Assembly: GCA_900542945.1 (NCBI GenBank)
Contig: UQPI01000039.1
Location: forward strand, 1-19,802
Source of the DNA: an uncultured Collinsella sp.
Lineage (GTDB): Bacteria > Actinomycetota > Coriobacteriia > Coriobacteriales > Coriobacteriaceae
Direction: 5' to 3'
DNA length: 19,802 nucleotides
Part shown: one piece after another, positions 7,165 to 14,733 of the stretch
Layout: every line of letters starts with the position of its first letter
Position numbering within the stretch: position 1 is the stretch's first letter
The notes under the pieces: model-generated
Told to the model about the DNA's origin: nothing
Seen by the model: the letters and a program-made list of their open reading frames with translations, nothing else
Database searches by the model: none
Made by a program: the position numbers and the translations under genes

Positions 7165-7457
7165 GCGGCGTCCTTGGTGGTGTAGACACGTGCGAACGTG
7201 GACGGGTCCGCTCCAAAGAGCATGTGAAGCATCAGGCGGCGTGAGTAGATGAGCTCGTCAAAGTCGTGAGGGAGCTCGATGTCGTGGATACGCGCGATGT
7301 GGTGGGCGAGCGCCGAGAACGACTCGGGGTCGCAGATAACATCGGTGGTGACGTGGTAGACCGCCGTATCGGGGAACGCCTCTTCGTCGAAAGGCAGGAG
7401 ATAGGGATCGTCGTCGACCTCGATGGCGACGCCGTACTGGGGCCAGTAATATGCCAT
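7161..7457 (-). CDS. Small acidic cytosolic protein, unknown function
   Basis: This 98-residue protein has no signal peptide or membrane segment. It starts MAYYWPQYGVAIEVDDDPYL, is rich in Asp/Glu and His, and has a helical second half (about residues 45-80). It is the first gene of the five-gene cluster. Its ATG at 7455-7457 has a good GGGAGG ribosome site, and its end overlaps the next start by four bases. The AIEVDDDP segment vaguely recalls the IEVD motif of DUF559/Vsr-like nucleases, but the rest does not support that and I do not assign it. Confidence 0.7.
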   Translation of the reverse strand: MAYYWPQYGVAIEVDDDPYLLPFDEEAFPDTAVYHVTTDVICDPESFSALAHHIARIHDIELPHDFDELIYSRRLMLHMLFGADPSTFARVYTTKDAA

Positions 7458-7803
7458 GGGAACCTCCCTGCTTCTGGGGCCAAAACTTCTATCGGTTTTG
7501 GCTGTCGACGCCGACCGTATCAGCCGCTACTTGACCAATTTCTGACCAAATGCTTGACGGATTGACATCTCCGCAGGTAAAAGGTGGAAAAAATTACTTC
7601 AACTTTTTTCGAGCGACAATCGAGCGGTCGGCGACGGCGGGGCGATATGTGTCAAAAGCATCGTCTGCCGAGGAAGCCTTGCCGTTCGCCGAATTGCACA
7701 AACGTAAAAATCGCCAATTATGGAGACGGTCTCGAACACGTCGACGAAACGATGCGGTAACATCTCCCTGCAAACACTGTAGTTAGCTAAAGGGGGAGTT
7801 CGC
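7458..7803. other. Divergent intergenic region
   Basis: About 346 bases separate the minus-strand exported-protein cluster from the plus-strand dehydrogenase operon. No credible gene is seen; the short open frames across it lack ribosome sites and coding character. It holds the inverted repeat at 7479-7502, two direct copies of TGACCAA (7532-7538 and 7543-7549) exactly 11 bases apart followed by TTGACG and TTGACA, an A/T-rich patch around 7580-7612, and a weak plus-strand promoter candidate (TTGCAC at 7694-7699 with TTATGG at 7718-7723). No clear minus-strand promoter was found. Confidence 0.5.
7479..7502. repeat. 8-bp perfect inverted repeat upstream of the exported-protein cluster
   Basis: GCCAAAAC (7479-7486) and GTTTTGGC (7495-7502) flank an eight-base spacer, 22 bases upstream of the first gene of the cluster. 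It could be a repressor operator or a 5' leader hairpin. It has no T-run after it. Confidence 0.45.
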
Positions 7804-9405
7804 GTGTCTGCAACCATTAAACCCTTCACCGATGAGTTCGAAGAGTATGGCCGCGATGAATCTCGTGCATCGGGCGAAGCATCGAGCATCTCGTTTCCGA
7901 CAACGGAAGACGAGGTCCGTGCCATTTTGGAAACGCTCCATGCCGAGCGTGTCCCGGTAACGGTTCAGGGCGCCCGAACCGGCCTTGCCGCCGGTGCCGT
8001 GCCCCACGGTGGGCATATCCTCAATACTTCCCGTATGAATCGCTACTTGGGCCTTCGCCGCGATGAACAAGGCCAATTTCTGCTGCGCGTGGAGCCGGGC
8101 GTTGTGCTCTCGGAGCTGCGTAAGCAGCTGAGCAAGAAGGTACTGCCGACCGCTGGTTGGGACCAGGCATCGCTTGAGGCCTACGAGGAGTTCCAAGAGT
8201 CCCCCGAGCAGTTCTTTCCCACCGATCCCACCGAGGCATCTGCCTGTCTGGGTGGCATGGCGGCATGCAACGCCTCCGGCGCCCGCAGCTATGCTTACGG
8301 CCCCATGCGCCCACATATCACGGGACTCCACGTCGCACTGGCTGATGGCGATTTGCTTGAGCTTCAGCGCGGCGAGGCTTTTACCCAGGGCCGCCACCTG
8401 TCGCTCGTGACGGCAGCGGGCCGTACGCTCGAGCTCGATCTTCCCGGCTATACCATGCCCGAGACAAAAAATGCCTCAGGCTATTTCGTTGCGGACGATA
8501 TGGACGCCATCGACCTCTTTATCGGCGCGTGCGGCACGCTCGGCGTTATCACCGAGCTCGAGATTGCCCTGCAGGCGGCGCCTGCGGTCGTTTGGGGTGT
8601 GAGTTGCTTTTTCGATAGCGAGGACAAGGCGGTGTCCTTTACCGATTCCGTGCGCCCTGTCCTGTCCCATGCGGCTGCCATCGAGTACTTCGATGCTGGC
8701 GCCCTGGATATCCTGCGTCGCCAGCGCGAGCAGTCGACGGCGTTTGCCTCGCTGCCGGCGCTCGACGACGAGGCAAAGGTCTGTGTCTACGTGGAGCTCG
8801 ACTGCGATGACGAGGCGCAGGCGACCGAGGAGCTGTACCACCTGGGATGGGTGCTGGAGTTTGCGGGCGGCCGCGACGATGCGACATGGGTCGCCCGCAC
8901 CGAAGTCGATCGCGAGTGCCAGCGGTTCTTCCGCCACGCGGTGCCCGAGAGCGTCAACATGCTCATTGACGAGCGTCGCCGCACCGACCCCACCATTACC
9001 AAGCTGGGATCGGATATGTCGGTGCCCAATGCACGCCTTGCCGATGTCGTGGCCCTCTATCGCCGCACACTGGCCGAAAGCGGGCTTGAATCTGCCGCCT
9101 GGGGTCACATCGGCAACAACCATCTGCATGTGAACATCCTTCCGCGCGATGCGCAAGACTACCGTCGCGGTGGAGAACTCTTTGCCCAGTGGGCTTCCGA
9201 GGTCACGGCCATGGGCGGTGCCGTTTCTGCCGAGCATGGCGTCGGCAAGATCAAGGCGGGCTTCTTGGAGACGATGTACGGTCACGAGGCCATGGTCGAG
9301 TCGGCGCGGCTCAAGCTCCAGCTCGATCCTGCCGGGCAGCTGGGTCGCGGCAACCTGTTTGCGGAGAAGCTCTTGGATGAGCTCGTCCAGAAGGGGGGCG
9401 CGTGA
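7804..9405 (+). CDS. FAD-linked oxidase, D-lactate/2-hydroxyacid dehydrogenase (LctD/GlcD-like)
   Basis: This 533-residue flavoprotein has an N-terminal FAD-binding PCMH-type domain (about residues 35-260). In it are VPVTVQGARTGLAAGAVP, the ACLGGMAACNASGARSYAYG flavin-binding loop and GACGTLGVITELEIAL. An FAD-oxidase C-terminal domain (about 265-520) contains WGHIGNNHLHVN and SAEHGVGKIK, the metal and substrate-site His segments of the GlcD/D-LDH family. The protein is longer than typical GlcD (about 460-480). GTG 7804 has an AAGGGGGAG ribosome site. It is encoded immediately before etfB and etfA, the same partners as LctD of the electron-bifurcating lactate dehydrogenase of Acetobacterium woodii. 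This suggests it oxidises lactate or another 2-hydroxyacid and passes electrons to the ETF. The substrate is not proven by sequence. Confidence 0.85.
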   Translation: MSATIKPFTDEFEEYGRDESRASGEASSISFPTTEDEVRAILETLHAERVPVTVQGARTGLAAGAVPHGGHILNTSRMNRYLGLRRDEQGQFLLRVEPGVVLSELRKQLSKKVLPTAGWDQASLEAYEEFQESPEQFFPTDPTEASACLGGMAACNASGARSYAYGPMRPHITGLHVALADGDLLELQRGEAFTQGRHLSLVTAAGRTLELDLPGYTMPETKNASGYFVADDMDAIDLFIGACGTLGVITELEIALQAAPAVVWGVSCFFDSEDKAVSFTDSVRPVLSHAAAIEYFDAGALDILRRQREQSTAFASLPALDDEAKVCVYVELDCDDEAQATEELYHLGWVLEFAGGRDDATWVARTEVDRECQRFFRHAVPESVNMLIDERRRTDPTITKLGSDMSVPNARLADVVALYRRTLAESGLESAAWGHIGNNHLHVNILPRDAQDYRRGGELFAQWASEVTAMGGAVSAEHGVGKIKAGFLETMYGHEAMVESARLKLQLDPAGQLGRGNLFAEKLLDELVQKGGA

Positions 9406-9407
9406 AG

Positions 9408-10223
9408 ATGAGCGATTTCCATATGGTGGTGTGCGTCAAGGCCGTGCCGGGCAGCACCGAGGTCAAGATGGACCCCAAGACCAATACCATCGTGCGCGAT
9501 GGCAAGCAGGCGGTCATTAATCCCTTTGATGCGAGCGCTTTGGAATGTGCGCTGGCGCTGAAGGACGACTTTATCGGCTTTGGCATGGATGTGCGCGTGA
9601 CGGTGGTGTCGATGGGCATCCCCGCGACCGAGTCGCTGCTGCGCGACTGCATCGCTCGAGGCGCCGACGACGCGCTGCTGCTGACCGATCGCGCCTTTGC
9701 AGGTGCCGATACCCTGGCGACCACCTATGCTCTCAAATGCGGCATCGAGGCGCTTGACGAGGACTTCGACCTGCTCATCTGCGGCAAGATGGCGGTGGAT
9801 GGCGATACGGCCCAGATTGGCCCCGAGCTGGCCGGTGCCTTTGAGATTCCCTGCGTGACCGACGTGAGCTGCGTGCAAAGCGCGGGCTTTACGACGTGTG
9901 GCTCGCTGGCGCTCGTCCACGGCTGCGATGCCGGCGAGGAGACGGTGCGCCTGGAGATGCCGTGCGCGATGACGACTGCCAAGGAGATTGGCCAGTTGCG
10001 TATGCCGAGTATTGCCGGTATTCGCGCGGCGGAGGAGACGGACGTGCGCGTGGTCAGTGCCGCCGACGTGAACGCCGACCCCGCGCGTTGCGGTCTTGCC
10101 GGGTCGCCGACACAGGTCGTGCGCTCGTTTGTGCCCGACCGTGACCAAACGTGCAAGGCCGTTGAGGGGACGGCGTCCGAGCAGGCGGTAGAACTTGCCA
10201 AGATTATCGAGGGGATGGCATAG
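9408..10223 (+). CDS. etfB: Electron transfer flavoprotein beta subunit
   Basis: This protein of about 271 residues has the full EtfB pattern: VVCVKAVPG at the start, NPFDASALECALALKD, VVSMGIPATESLLRDCIARGAD, then GADTLATTYAL and CGKMAVDGDTAQIGPELA. It forms a heterodimer with EtfA and shuttles electrons from the adjacent flavoprotein. The bifurcating type of EtfB binds an extra FAD/NAD, which fits the operon. Two starts are possible: a GTG at 9402 overlapping the previous stop (GTGA), and the ATG at 9408. The ATG is preferred because the GGGGGG ribosome site is then nine bases away rather than three. The etfA ATG follows the stop codon directly. Confidence 0.93.
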   Translation: MSDFHMVVCVKAVPGSTEVKMDPKTNTIVRDGKQAVINPFDASALECALALKDDFIGFGMDVRVTVVSMGIPATESLLRDCIARGADDALLLTDRAFAGADTLATTYALKCGIEALDEDFDLLICGKMAVDGDTAQIGPELAGAFEIPCVTDVSCVQSAGFTTCGSLALVHGCDAGEETVRLEMPCAMTTAKEIGQLRMPSIAGIRAAEETDVRVVSAADVNADPARCGLAGSPTQVVRSFVPDRDQTCKAVEGTASEQAVELAKIIEGMA

Positions 10224-11429
10224 ATGAGCGGACTGATTATCGATAGCGAAGCCTGTATCGGCTGCGGTCGCTGCGTTCGCGCCTGTGCCTCGGGCGGCAT
10301 CGTAGTGGAAGGCGAGCGACCCAACCGATGCGCCCACGTAACCGACGGCTGCATCCTATGCGGTGGGTGCGTCGACGCCTGCCCTGTCAACGCTATCTCG
10401 ATCGAGCGTGACGAGGCCGCTGGTGCGGTGGACCTTGATGCATATCGAGACATTTGGGTATTCGTGCAGACCGACGAGCACGATACGGTGACTCCCGTTG
10501 CCTATGAGCTTATGGGCAAGGGCCGCGAGCTTGCCGATGCTCGCGGCTGCCGTCTGGTGGCACTGGTCGGTATGGCCCCCGAGGGTTCTCTCGGTGACCT
10601 GGAGCATCTGGTTTGCGCAGGCGCCGACGAAGTCCTGGCCTGTCGCGACGAGCGCCTGCGCCAAAACGATGCGGAGGTCTACGCCCGCTTGATCTGCGAT
10701 TTGGTAGCCGAACGCAAACCCGAGGCCATCCTATACGGTGCGACCGCTTTTGGCCGCGAACTGGCACCCGGCGTTGCCGTGCGCTTGCAGACGGGCCTTA
10801 CGGCTGACTGCACCGTACTTTCGATGGATACGGAGACGGGACTGCTGCAACAGACGCGTCCGGCGTTTGGCGGCAACCTGATGGCCACCATCGTCTGCCC
10901 CAATCATCGTCCCCAGATGGCAACGGTTCGTCCCGGCATCTTTAAGGCGCCCGACTTTGACTACGGCCGCTCCGGCACGATCACCCAGATATCGCTTGCG
11001 GATGATGCTAAGGCTCGTGTCGAGATTTCGATTCCCGCCGAGGAGTGGGGGCAGCAGGCCTCGATCGCCGATGCCGAGCGCCTGGTCGTGGTGGGTCGCG
11101 GCATTGGTTCCAAGAAAAACCTGCCGCTGATGCGAAGGCTCGCCGAGGCTCTGGGAGCCGAGCTTGGTTGCACGCGACCTGTCGTGGAGGCCGGCTGGTT
11201 GGAGTATCGCCATCAGATTGGCCAGACCGGCGTATCGGTTTCGCCCAAGCTTCTCGTGAGTATCGGTGTTTCGGGCGCCATCCAGCATCTTGCCGGCATC
11301 GGTGGGGCGGAGTGCGTTATCGCCATCAACGAGGACCCGGATGCCCCCATTTTTGGTGCTGCCCAGTACAAGGTTGTTGGGGACGCCGTCGAGGTCGTCG
11401 AGGAGCTGCTGGCCCAGCTTGAGCGCTAG
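10224..11429 (+). CDS. etfA: Electron transfer flavoprotein alpha subunit with N-terminal 2[4Fe-4S] ferredoxin domain
   Basis: This protein has 401 residues. The first 60 or so form a ferredoxin domain with two CX2CX2CX3C motifs (Cys 11/14/17/21 and 43/46/49/53). The first motif lacks the usual Pro after its last Cys, and there is an extra Cys36. The rest is standard EtfA: an N-terminal alpha/beta domain (about 75-255), then the FAD domain with VVGRGIGSKKN, QIGQTGVSVSPKLLVSIGVSGAIQHLAG and AINEDPDAPIFGAAQYKVVGD. Ferredoxin-fused EtfA is typical of flavin-based electron-bifurcating complexes (lactate dehydrogenase, caffeyl-CoA reductase). The ATG abuts the etfB stop, with GAGGGG as ribosome site. 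Its stop overlaps the stop of the convergent HD-domain gene. Confidence 0.94.
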   Translation: MSGLIIDSEACIGCGRCVRACASGGIVVEGERPNRCAHVTDGCILCGGCVDACPVNAISIERDEAAGAVDLDAYRDIWVFVQTDEHDTVTPVAYELMGKGRELADARGCRLVALVGMAPEGSLGDLEHLVCAGADEVLACRDERLRQNDAEVYARLICDLVAERKPEAILYGATAFGRELAPGVAVRLQTGLTADCTVLSMDTETGLLQQTRPAFGGNLMATIVCPNHRPQMATVRPGIFKAPDFDYGRSGTITQISLADDAKARVEISIPAEEWGQQASIADAERLVVVGRGIGSKKNLPLMRRLAEALGAELGCTRPVVEAGWLEYRHQIGQTGVSVSPKLLVSIGVSGAIQHLAGIGGAECVIAINEDPDAPIFGAAQYKVVGDAVEVVEELLAQLER

Positions 11430-12238
11430 GCGCGCGCCAGCCAGTCGCGCATCTCGTCCTTTAGGCGGCTCCAGGTTGCCTGCGTGGCAGGGTCGGTAAA
11501 GGGCCGTGTAATGCCAAAGGGCGCGTCGAGCAGGCGGTGGACATCGCCCCGTTCACGCGCCAGCGCGCGGCTTGCTGGATAGACGAGCTCAAACATAAAG
11601 CAGATGAGTCCCACCAGGTAGTCCGCCGGCTCGTTGCGCTCGTCGCGCGCGACGCACCGATGCTCGTCAAAGGCGGCAAGCGTCGGTACCGAGAAGCGAC
11701 TGGCTAGAAACGCGTCCTCATCCACCTTGAGGATGGTGTCGACGGTGCTGTCGGCGATGGTGCGCATAATGTCGATCTTGTCACCATCGCGCACGATATC
11801 GCAGAAGCTCCGCGTGCGCACGTCGAGCTGCGCGGGTAGACGGAAATCGCTGTGATAGGCAATGCTCGCTCGGATGAGCTCATCTTCTGCCGGGTCATCG
11901 ATAAAGTCGCGGATGCTTGTTACGGCGGGTGCATCGGCGGGATTCTCGCCAAAGAGGACCTCGATGCCCAGCGCCGCATGGCTCATGCTCTCGGCGTCCT
12001 TAAAGGTGTCCCAGCGTCGCAGCTGCTCAAAGCGGCCCATATCGTGTAGCAGGCCGCAAAGCCATGCCAGGTCAATATCTTCTGACGACCAGCCCTGCTC
12101 GCGCGCTACGGCATCGCATGCCTCGGCCACGTGGTACGTATGCTCGATTTTGAGCGCGATGCGTGGGTTGGTGGCGTCGTAGGCATCGGTGTAGCTTTTG
12201 AAGGCCGCGCGCGCCCGGTCTCGATCGATAGCTGTCAT
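11426..12238 (-). CDS. HD-domain metal-dependent phosphohydrolase
   Basis: This soluble 270-residue protein has a classic HD fold. The first metal His is in KIEHTYHV (residues 30-37), the HD pair is in LLHDMGRFEQ (His65-Asp66), further His lie in MSHAALG (about 87) and SIAYHSDFRLP, and the distal Asp is in DGDKIDIMR. Such proteins hydrolyse phosphate esters or nucleotides, and the substrate cannot be told from sequence. The ATG at 12236-12238 has an AGGAAG ribosome site, and a TACAAT -10-like hexamer lies upstream (12279-12284, minus). It is a single gene convergent with etfA, and the two stop codons overlap within one CTAG. Confidence 0.88.
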   Translation of the reverse strand: MTAIDRDRARAAFKSYTDAYDATNPRIALKIEHTYHVAEACDAVAREQGWSSEDIDLAWLCGLLHDMGRFEQLRRWDTFKDAESMSHAALGIEVLFGENPADAPAVTSIRDFIDDPAEDELIRASIAYHSDFRLPAQLDVRTRSFCDIVRDGDKIDIMRTIADSTVDTILKVDEDAFLASRFSVPTLAAFDEHRCVARDERNEPADYLVGLICFMFELVYPASRALARERGDVHRLLDAPFGITRPFTDPATQATWSRLKDEMRDWLARA

Positions 12239-12278
12239 AATGACTTCCTAAAAAGTTGTGTCTTTCGATCCGGTGGCA

Positions 12279-12284
12279 ATTGTA
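12279..12284 (-). promoter_or_regulatory. Possible -10 element for the HD-domain gene
   Basis: TACAAT on the minus strand lies 41 bases upstream of the ATG. No good -35 is visible at normal spacing, so this is a weak call. Confidence 0.3.
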
Positions 12285-12364
12285 GGTGAACTCGGTTGCT
12301 GTCGGATGATGATTCTGCCGTGTCGCTACATGCGGCTCGGAGACCTTGTCAGGATGAGAAGCGT

Positions 12365-13057
12365 ATGGTGCTCAAAATCGTTAGAACCGTCTGGCCAGTG
12401 ATGCTTACCTATGTTGCAATAGGCGCGCCGTGCGGAATGATCATGGGGCAGACGGGAATGGAACCCTGGATGGTCTTTGCCCTGAGCAGCACGTTTGTGA
12501 CGGGCAGCGGCCAGTTTATGATCTGCAACCTGTGGCTGGCGGGCGTGCCTGCACCTTCGATTATCGCGAGCGTTGCCGCCATCTCCTCGCGTTTTGCGCT
12601 TTACTCGGCATCGATCGCGCCGCATCTGACGGGTGCCTCGAAGCGTCAGACGCTGGCCGTCGCCGCGACACTTACCGAGGAGGCATATGGCATCTCGCTT
12701 GCCAAGTTGGTTGAAGGGGAGGATTGGGGCCCGCGCGAGTCCTTTGTGCTCAACGTGATCCTCATCGCAACATGGGGCGTTTCGTGTACGATGGGCGCCA
12801 TCGTCGGCGCCGTTGTCGATGTTCCTACCGCCATTGCAGCTTTTGTCTGCACCTCGCTCTTTATCTGCCTGCTCTTTTCGCAGCGGCTGTCGCGCGGCAA
12901 CGTTGTCGCGGCGGTTTCGGGCGCGGTGTCCGTCGCCGTATGCAAGTTCTTGGGCCTCACGAATATTGCCGTGCCGGCAAGCGTCGTGGCCGGCATGGCC
13001 ATTGCGTTGGCGTGCGATGCTGTATTTGACGGAAGAGGTGCCCGCGATGCCCGTTAA
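12365..13057 (+). CDS. azlC: AzlC family branched-chain amino acid exporter, large subunit
   Basis: This integral membrane protein has about 230 residues. Near the N terminus it has the AzlC signature pattern (VMLTYVAIGAPCGMIMGQ, then ALSSTFVTGSGQFM, ISSRFALYSASIAPHL and LTEEAYGIS). Together with AzlD it exports branched-chain amino acids or analogues such as azaleucine. The open frame reaches back to a TTG at 12296. The ATG at 12365 is preferred because the protein then starts at the family's usual position with an AGGATGAG-type ribosome site. azlD begins inside its last codons, and the two form an operon. Confidence 0.9.
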   Translation: MVLKIVRTVWPVMLTYVAIGAPCGMIMGQTGMEPWMVFALSSTFVTGSGQFMICNLWLAGVPAPSIIASVAAISSRFALYSASIAPHLTGASKRQTLAVAATLTEEAYGISLAKLVEGEDWGPRESFVLNVILIATWGVSCTMGAIVGAVVDVPTAIAAFVCTSLFICLLFSQRLSRGNVVAAVSGAVSVAVCKFLGLTNIAVPASVVAGMAIALACDAVFDGRGARDAR

Positions 13058-13370
13058 CGAGTTCTTGGTTCTGTGGCTGTCGTCGTGGGCTGCTATCGCG
13101 TTCTTTCGCATCGCGCCGGCGTTCGCCTTGCGCGGGCGGACCCTGTCGCCCCGCATTACCGAGGCCCTGGGCTATATCCCGCCCGCCGCCTTTGCCGCGC
13201 TGGTCGCCAACGACTTGGTGAGCCCCGGCGCGTTCGACGCGGGACTCTGGCCTGCCTTGGTTCCCTGGATTGCGGCCGCCGGCGTCGTGGTCGTGGCGGT
13301 CAAGACAAAATCGATGCTGTGGTGCTGCGTCTCGGGCATCGTACTCTATATTGTCTTGAGCCTTATATAG
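13047..13370 (+). CDS. azlD: AzlD family branched-chain amino acid exporter, small subunit
   Basis: This 107-residue protein has three to four membrane helices. Its start (MPVNEFLVLWLSSWAAIAFFR) and the LGYIPPAAFAALVANDL segment match AzlD. The ATG at 13047 overlaps the azlC end by 11 bases and has a GGAAGAGG ribosome site eight bases upstream. A longer open frame upstream in the same phase is only an azlC shadow. Its role is as obligate partner of AzlC. Confidence 0.9.
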   Translation: MPVNEFLVLWLSSWAAIAFFRIAPAFALRGRTLSPRITEALGYIPPAAFAALVANDLVSPGAFDAGLWPALVPWIAAAGVVVVAVKTKSMLWCCVSGIVLYIVLSLI

Positions 13371-13520
13371 GGGTGGCGTCGCGGGCGCCGAATCTCGTTC
13401 CATCCCAACTCGTCGGATTTTTCACCGAGCTGGTCTATTTCTTCTGGTACCATGGTCAAACTTTACTGTAGCAAAGCGTGACGTGGGCTTTTGTACCCCG
13501 TCAGCGGAAATGGGGGTTTC

Positions 13521-14543
13521 ATGGCACAGGAAGCAACCGCCAACGAGCAAAAGAAATTCAAGGTCCCGCGCATCCCGGGCGACATCATGATCTATCCGAT
13601 GATCGTCGGTCTTTTGCTCAACACCTTCTGCCCGCAGGTTTTTGAGATCGGCGGCTTCTTTACGGCTGCCTGCCGCGGTGGCTCCAATACCATCGTCGCC
13701 GCGATCCTGCTGTTTGTGGGCGCCGGCATCAGCTTTAAGTCCACGCCGGGTGCCATCAAGACCGGTATCGTCGTGCTGATCCCCAAGCTGGTCGTCGCAG
13801 CGGCTCTCGGCCTGGGCGTGGCATATTTCTTTAACGACAACTTCCTGGGTCTGAGCTCCGTGTCTATCATCGGCGGCATCACGTTTTGCAACATGGCGCT
13901 CTATACGGGCATCATGGGCGAGTTCGGCGATGAGTCCGAGCAGGGCGCCGTCGGTATCCTGTTCTTTACGGCTGGCCCCGCCGTCACGATGATCATCCTC
14001 GGTGTTTCCGGCCTCGCCAACATTCCAATTGGCACCATTATCGGCTCCATCTTGCCACTCGTTATTGGCATGGTTCTGGGCAACCTGTTCCCGTTTATCA
14101 AGAACCTGCTGGTTCCCGGTGCCAATCCCGCGATTGCCGTCATCGGATTTCAGCTCGGTGCGTCCATGAGCCTGTCGAGCTTTATCACCGGCGGTATTTC
14201 CGGCATCTTGCTGGGCCTTGTCACGCTGTTTGTCGTCGGTCCCATCACCTTTGCGTTCGAGCGTCTGTGCGGCGGCAATGGCAAGGCCGCTGTGGCTTGC
14301 TCCACCATTGCCGGCACGGCTATGACCACACCGGTTGCCCTCGCCGAGGTCGCACCGCGCTACGCCGAGCTTGCGCCCACCGCGTACGCTCAGATCGCCA
14401 CCGCCGTTATCATCACGGCGATCATGGCTCCGATTCTGACTGGCTGGGTCGACAAGAAGTTCTGCCAAGGCAAGGAGGATCTGTCGCTCGCCGGTGTCGA
14501 GGCCATCGAGGAGGCTGTCGCGACTGACATCGATGGCGAGTAG
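13521..14543 (+). CDS. kdgT: 2-keto-3-deoxygluconate permease (KdgT family)
   Basis: This membrane protein of 340 residues has about ten hydrophobic helices. The region after the N terminus (KVPRIPGDIMIYPMIVGLLL, LLFVGAGISF, GITFCNMALYTGIMGEFGDE, then ACSTIAGTAMTTPVALAEV) is typical of the KdgT family, which imports 2-keto-3-deoxygluconate by cation symport. The ATG at 13521 is chosen over one at 13491 because the family starts here; the ribosome site is a weak GGGGG. No KDG kinase, aldolase or regulator is adjacent, so the true substrate is uncertain. A leader hairpin (13480-13502, one mismatch) precedes the ribosome site. Two hairpins follow the stop codon. Confidence 0.88.
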   Translation: MAQEATANEQKKFKVPRIPGDIMIYPMIVGLLLNTFCPQVFEIGGFFTAACRGGSNTIVAAILLFVGAGISFKSTPGAIKTGIVVLIPKLVVAAALGLGVAYFFNDNFLGLSSVSIIGGITFCNMALYTGIMGEFGDESEQGAVGILFFTAGPAVTMIILGVSGLANIPIGTIIGSILPLVIGMVLGNLFPFIKNLLVPGANPAIAVIGFQLGASMSLSSFITGGISGILLGLVTLFVVGPITFAFERLCGGNGKAAVACSTIAGTAMTTPVALAEVAPRYAELAPTAYAQIATAVIITAIMAPILTGWVDKKFCQGKEDLSLAGVEAIEEAVATDIDGE

Positions 14544-14592
14544 CAATCGATACCCATCAATGATGCCGGCGTGTGCAATTCGCGCCGTATGG

Positions 14593-14632
14593 GCGCCCGA
14601 ACAGAAACTGTTTTGCAGTGATGTTCGGGCGC
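14593..14632. repeat. 11-bp inverted repeat downstream of kdgT
   Basis: GCGCCCGAACA (14593-14603) and TGTTCGGGCGC (14622-14632) are perfect complements. The loop itself contains ACTG/CAGT, so a longer nested stem is possible. No run of Ts follows. It may be part of the kdgT terminator or an operator for the following gene. Confidence 0.55.
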
Positions 14633-14643
14633 TCTGCTATTAT

Positions 14644-14678
14644 CCCCTTTACCCCTGCGGAGTAAAGGGGTGTTTATT
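14644..14678 (+). terminator. Intrinsic terminator after kdgT
   Basis: CCCCTTTAC (14644-14652) and GTAAAGGGG (14662-14670) form a nine-base perfect stem with a nine-base loop, followed by TGTTTATT. The short T-rich tail makes it a plausible but modest terminator. It lies upstream of the diguanylate cyclase gene. Confidence 0.55.
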
Positions 14679-14733
14679 GCCCTGATTCGAATTGGGCGAT
14701 TCTGACCACTTGGGTATTGAAGGGATGGCGCTA

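Noticed and set aside
7731..7746. Possible second SOS box (CGAACACGTCGACG)
   Set aside because: Only one half-site matches; the other half (CGACG) is too far from GTTCG.
7550..7786. A 78-codon plus-strand open frame in the divergent intergenic region
   Set aside because: No ribosome site, an Arg/Ser-rich composition typical of noncoding frames, and no resemblance to a known protein.
13047..13057. azlC and azlD as a frameshifted single gene
   Set aside because: The 11-base overlap, the separate ribosome site and the known two-subunit organisation show two intact genes.
13460..13475. Promoter for kdgT around TTTACTGT
   Set aside because: No matching -35 hexamer at a normal distance and only a weak -10, so it is not listed as a feature.
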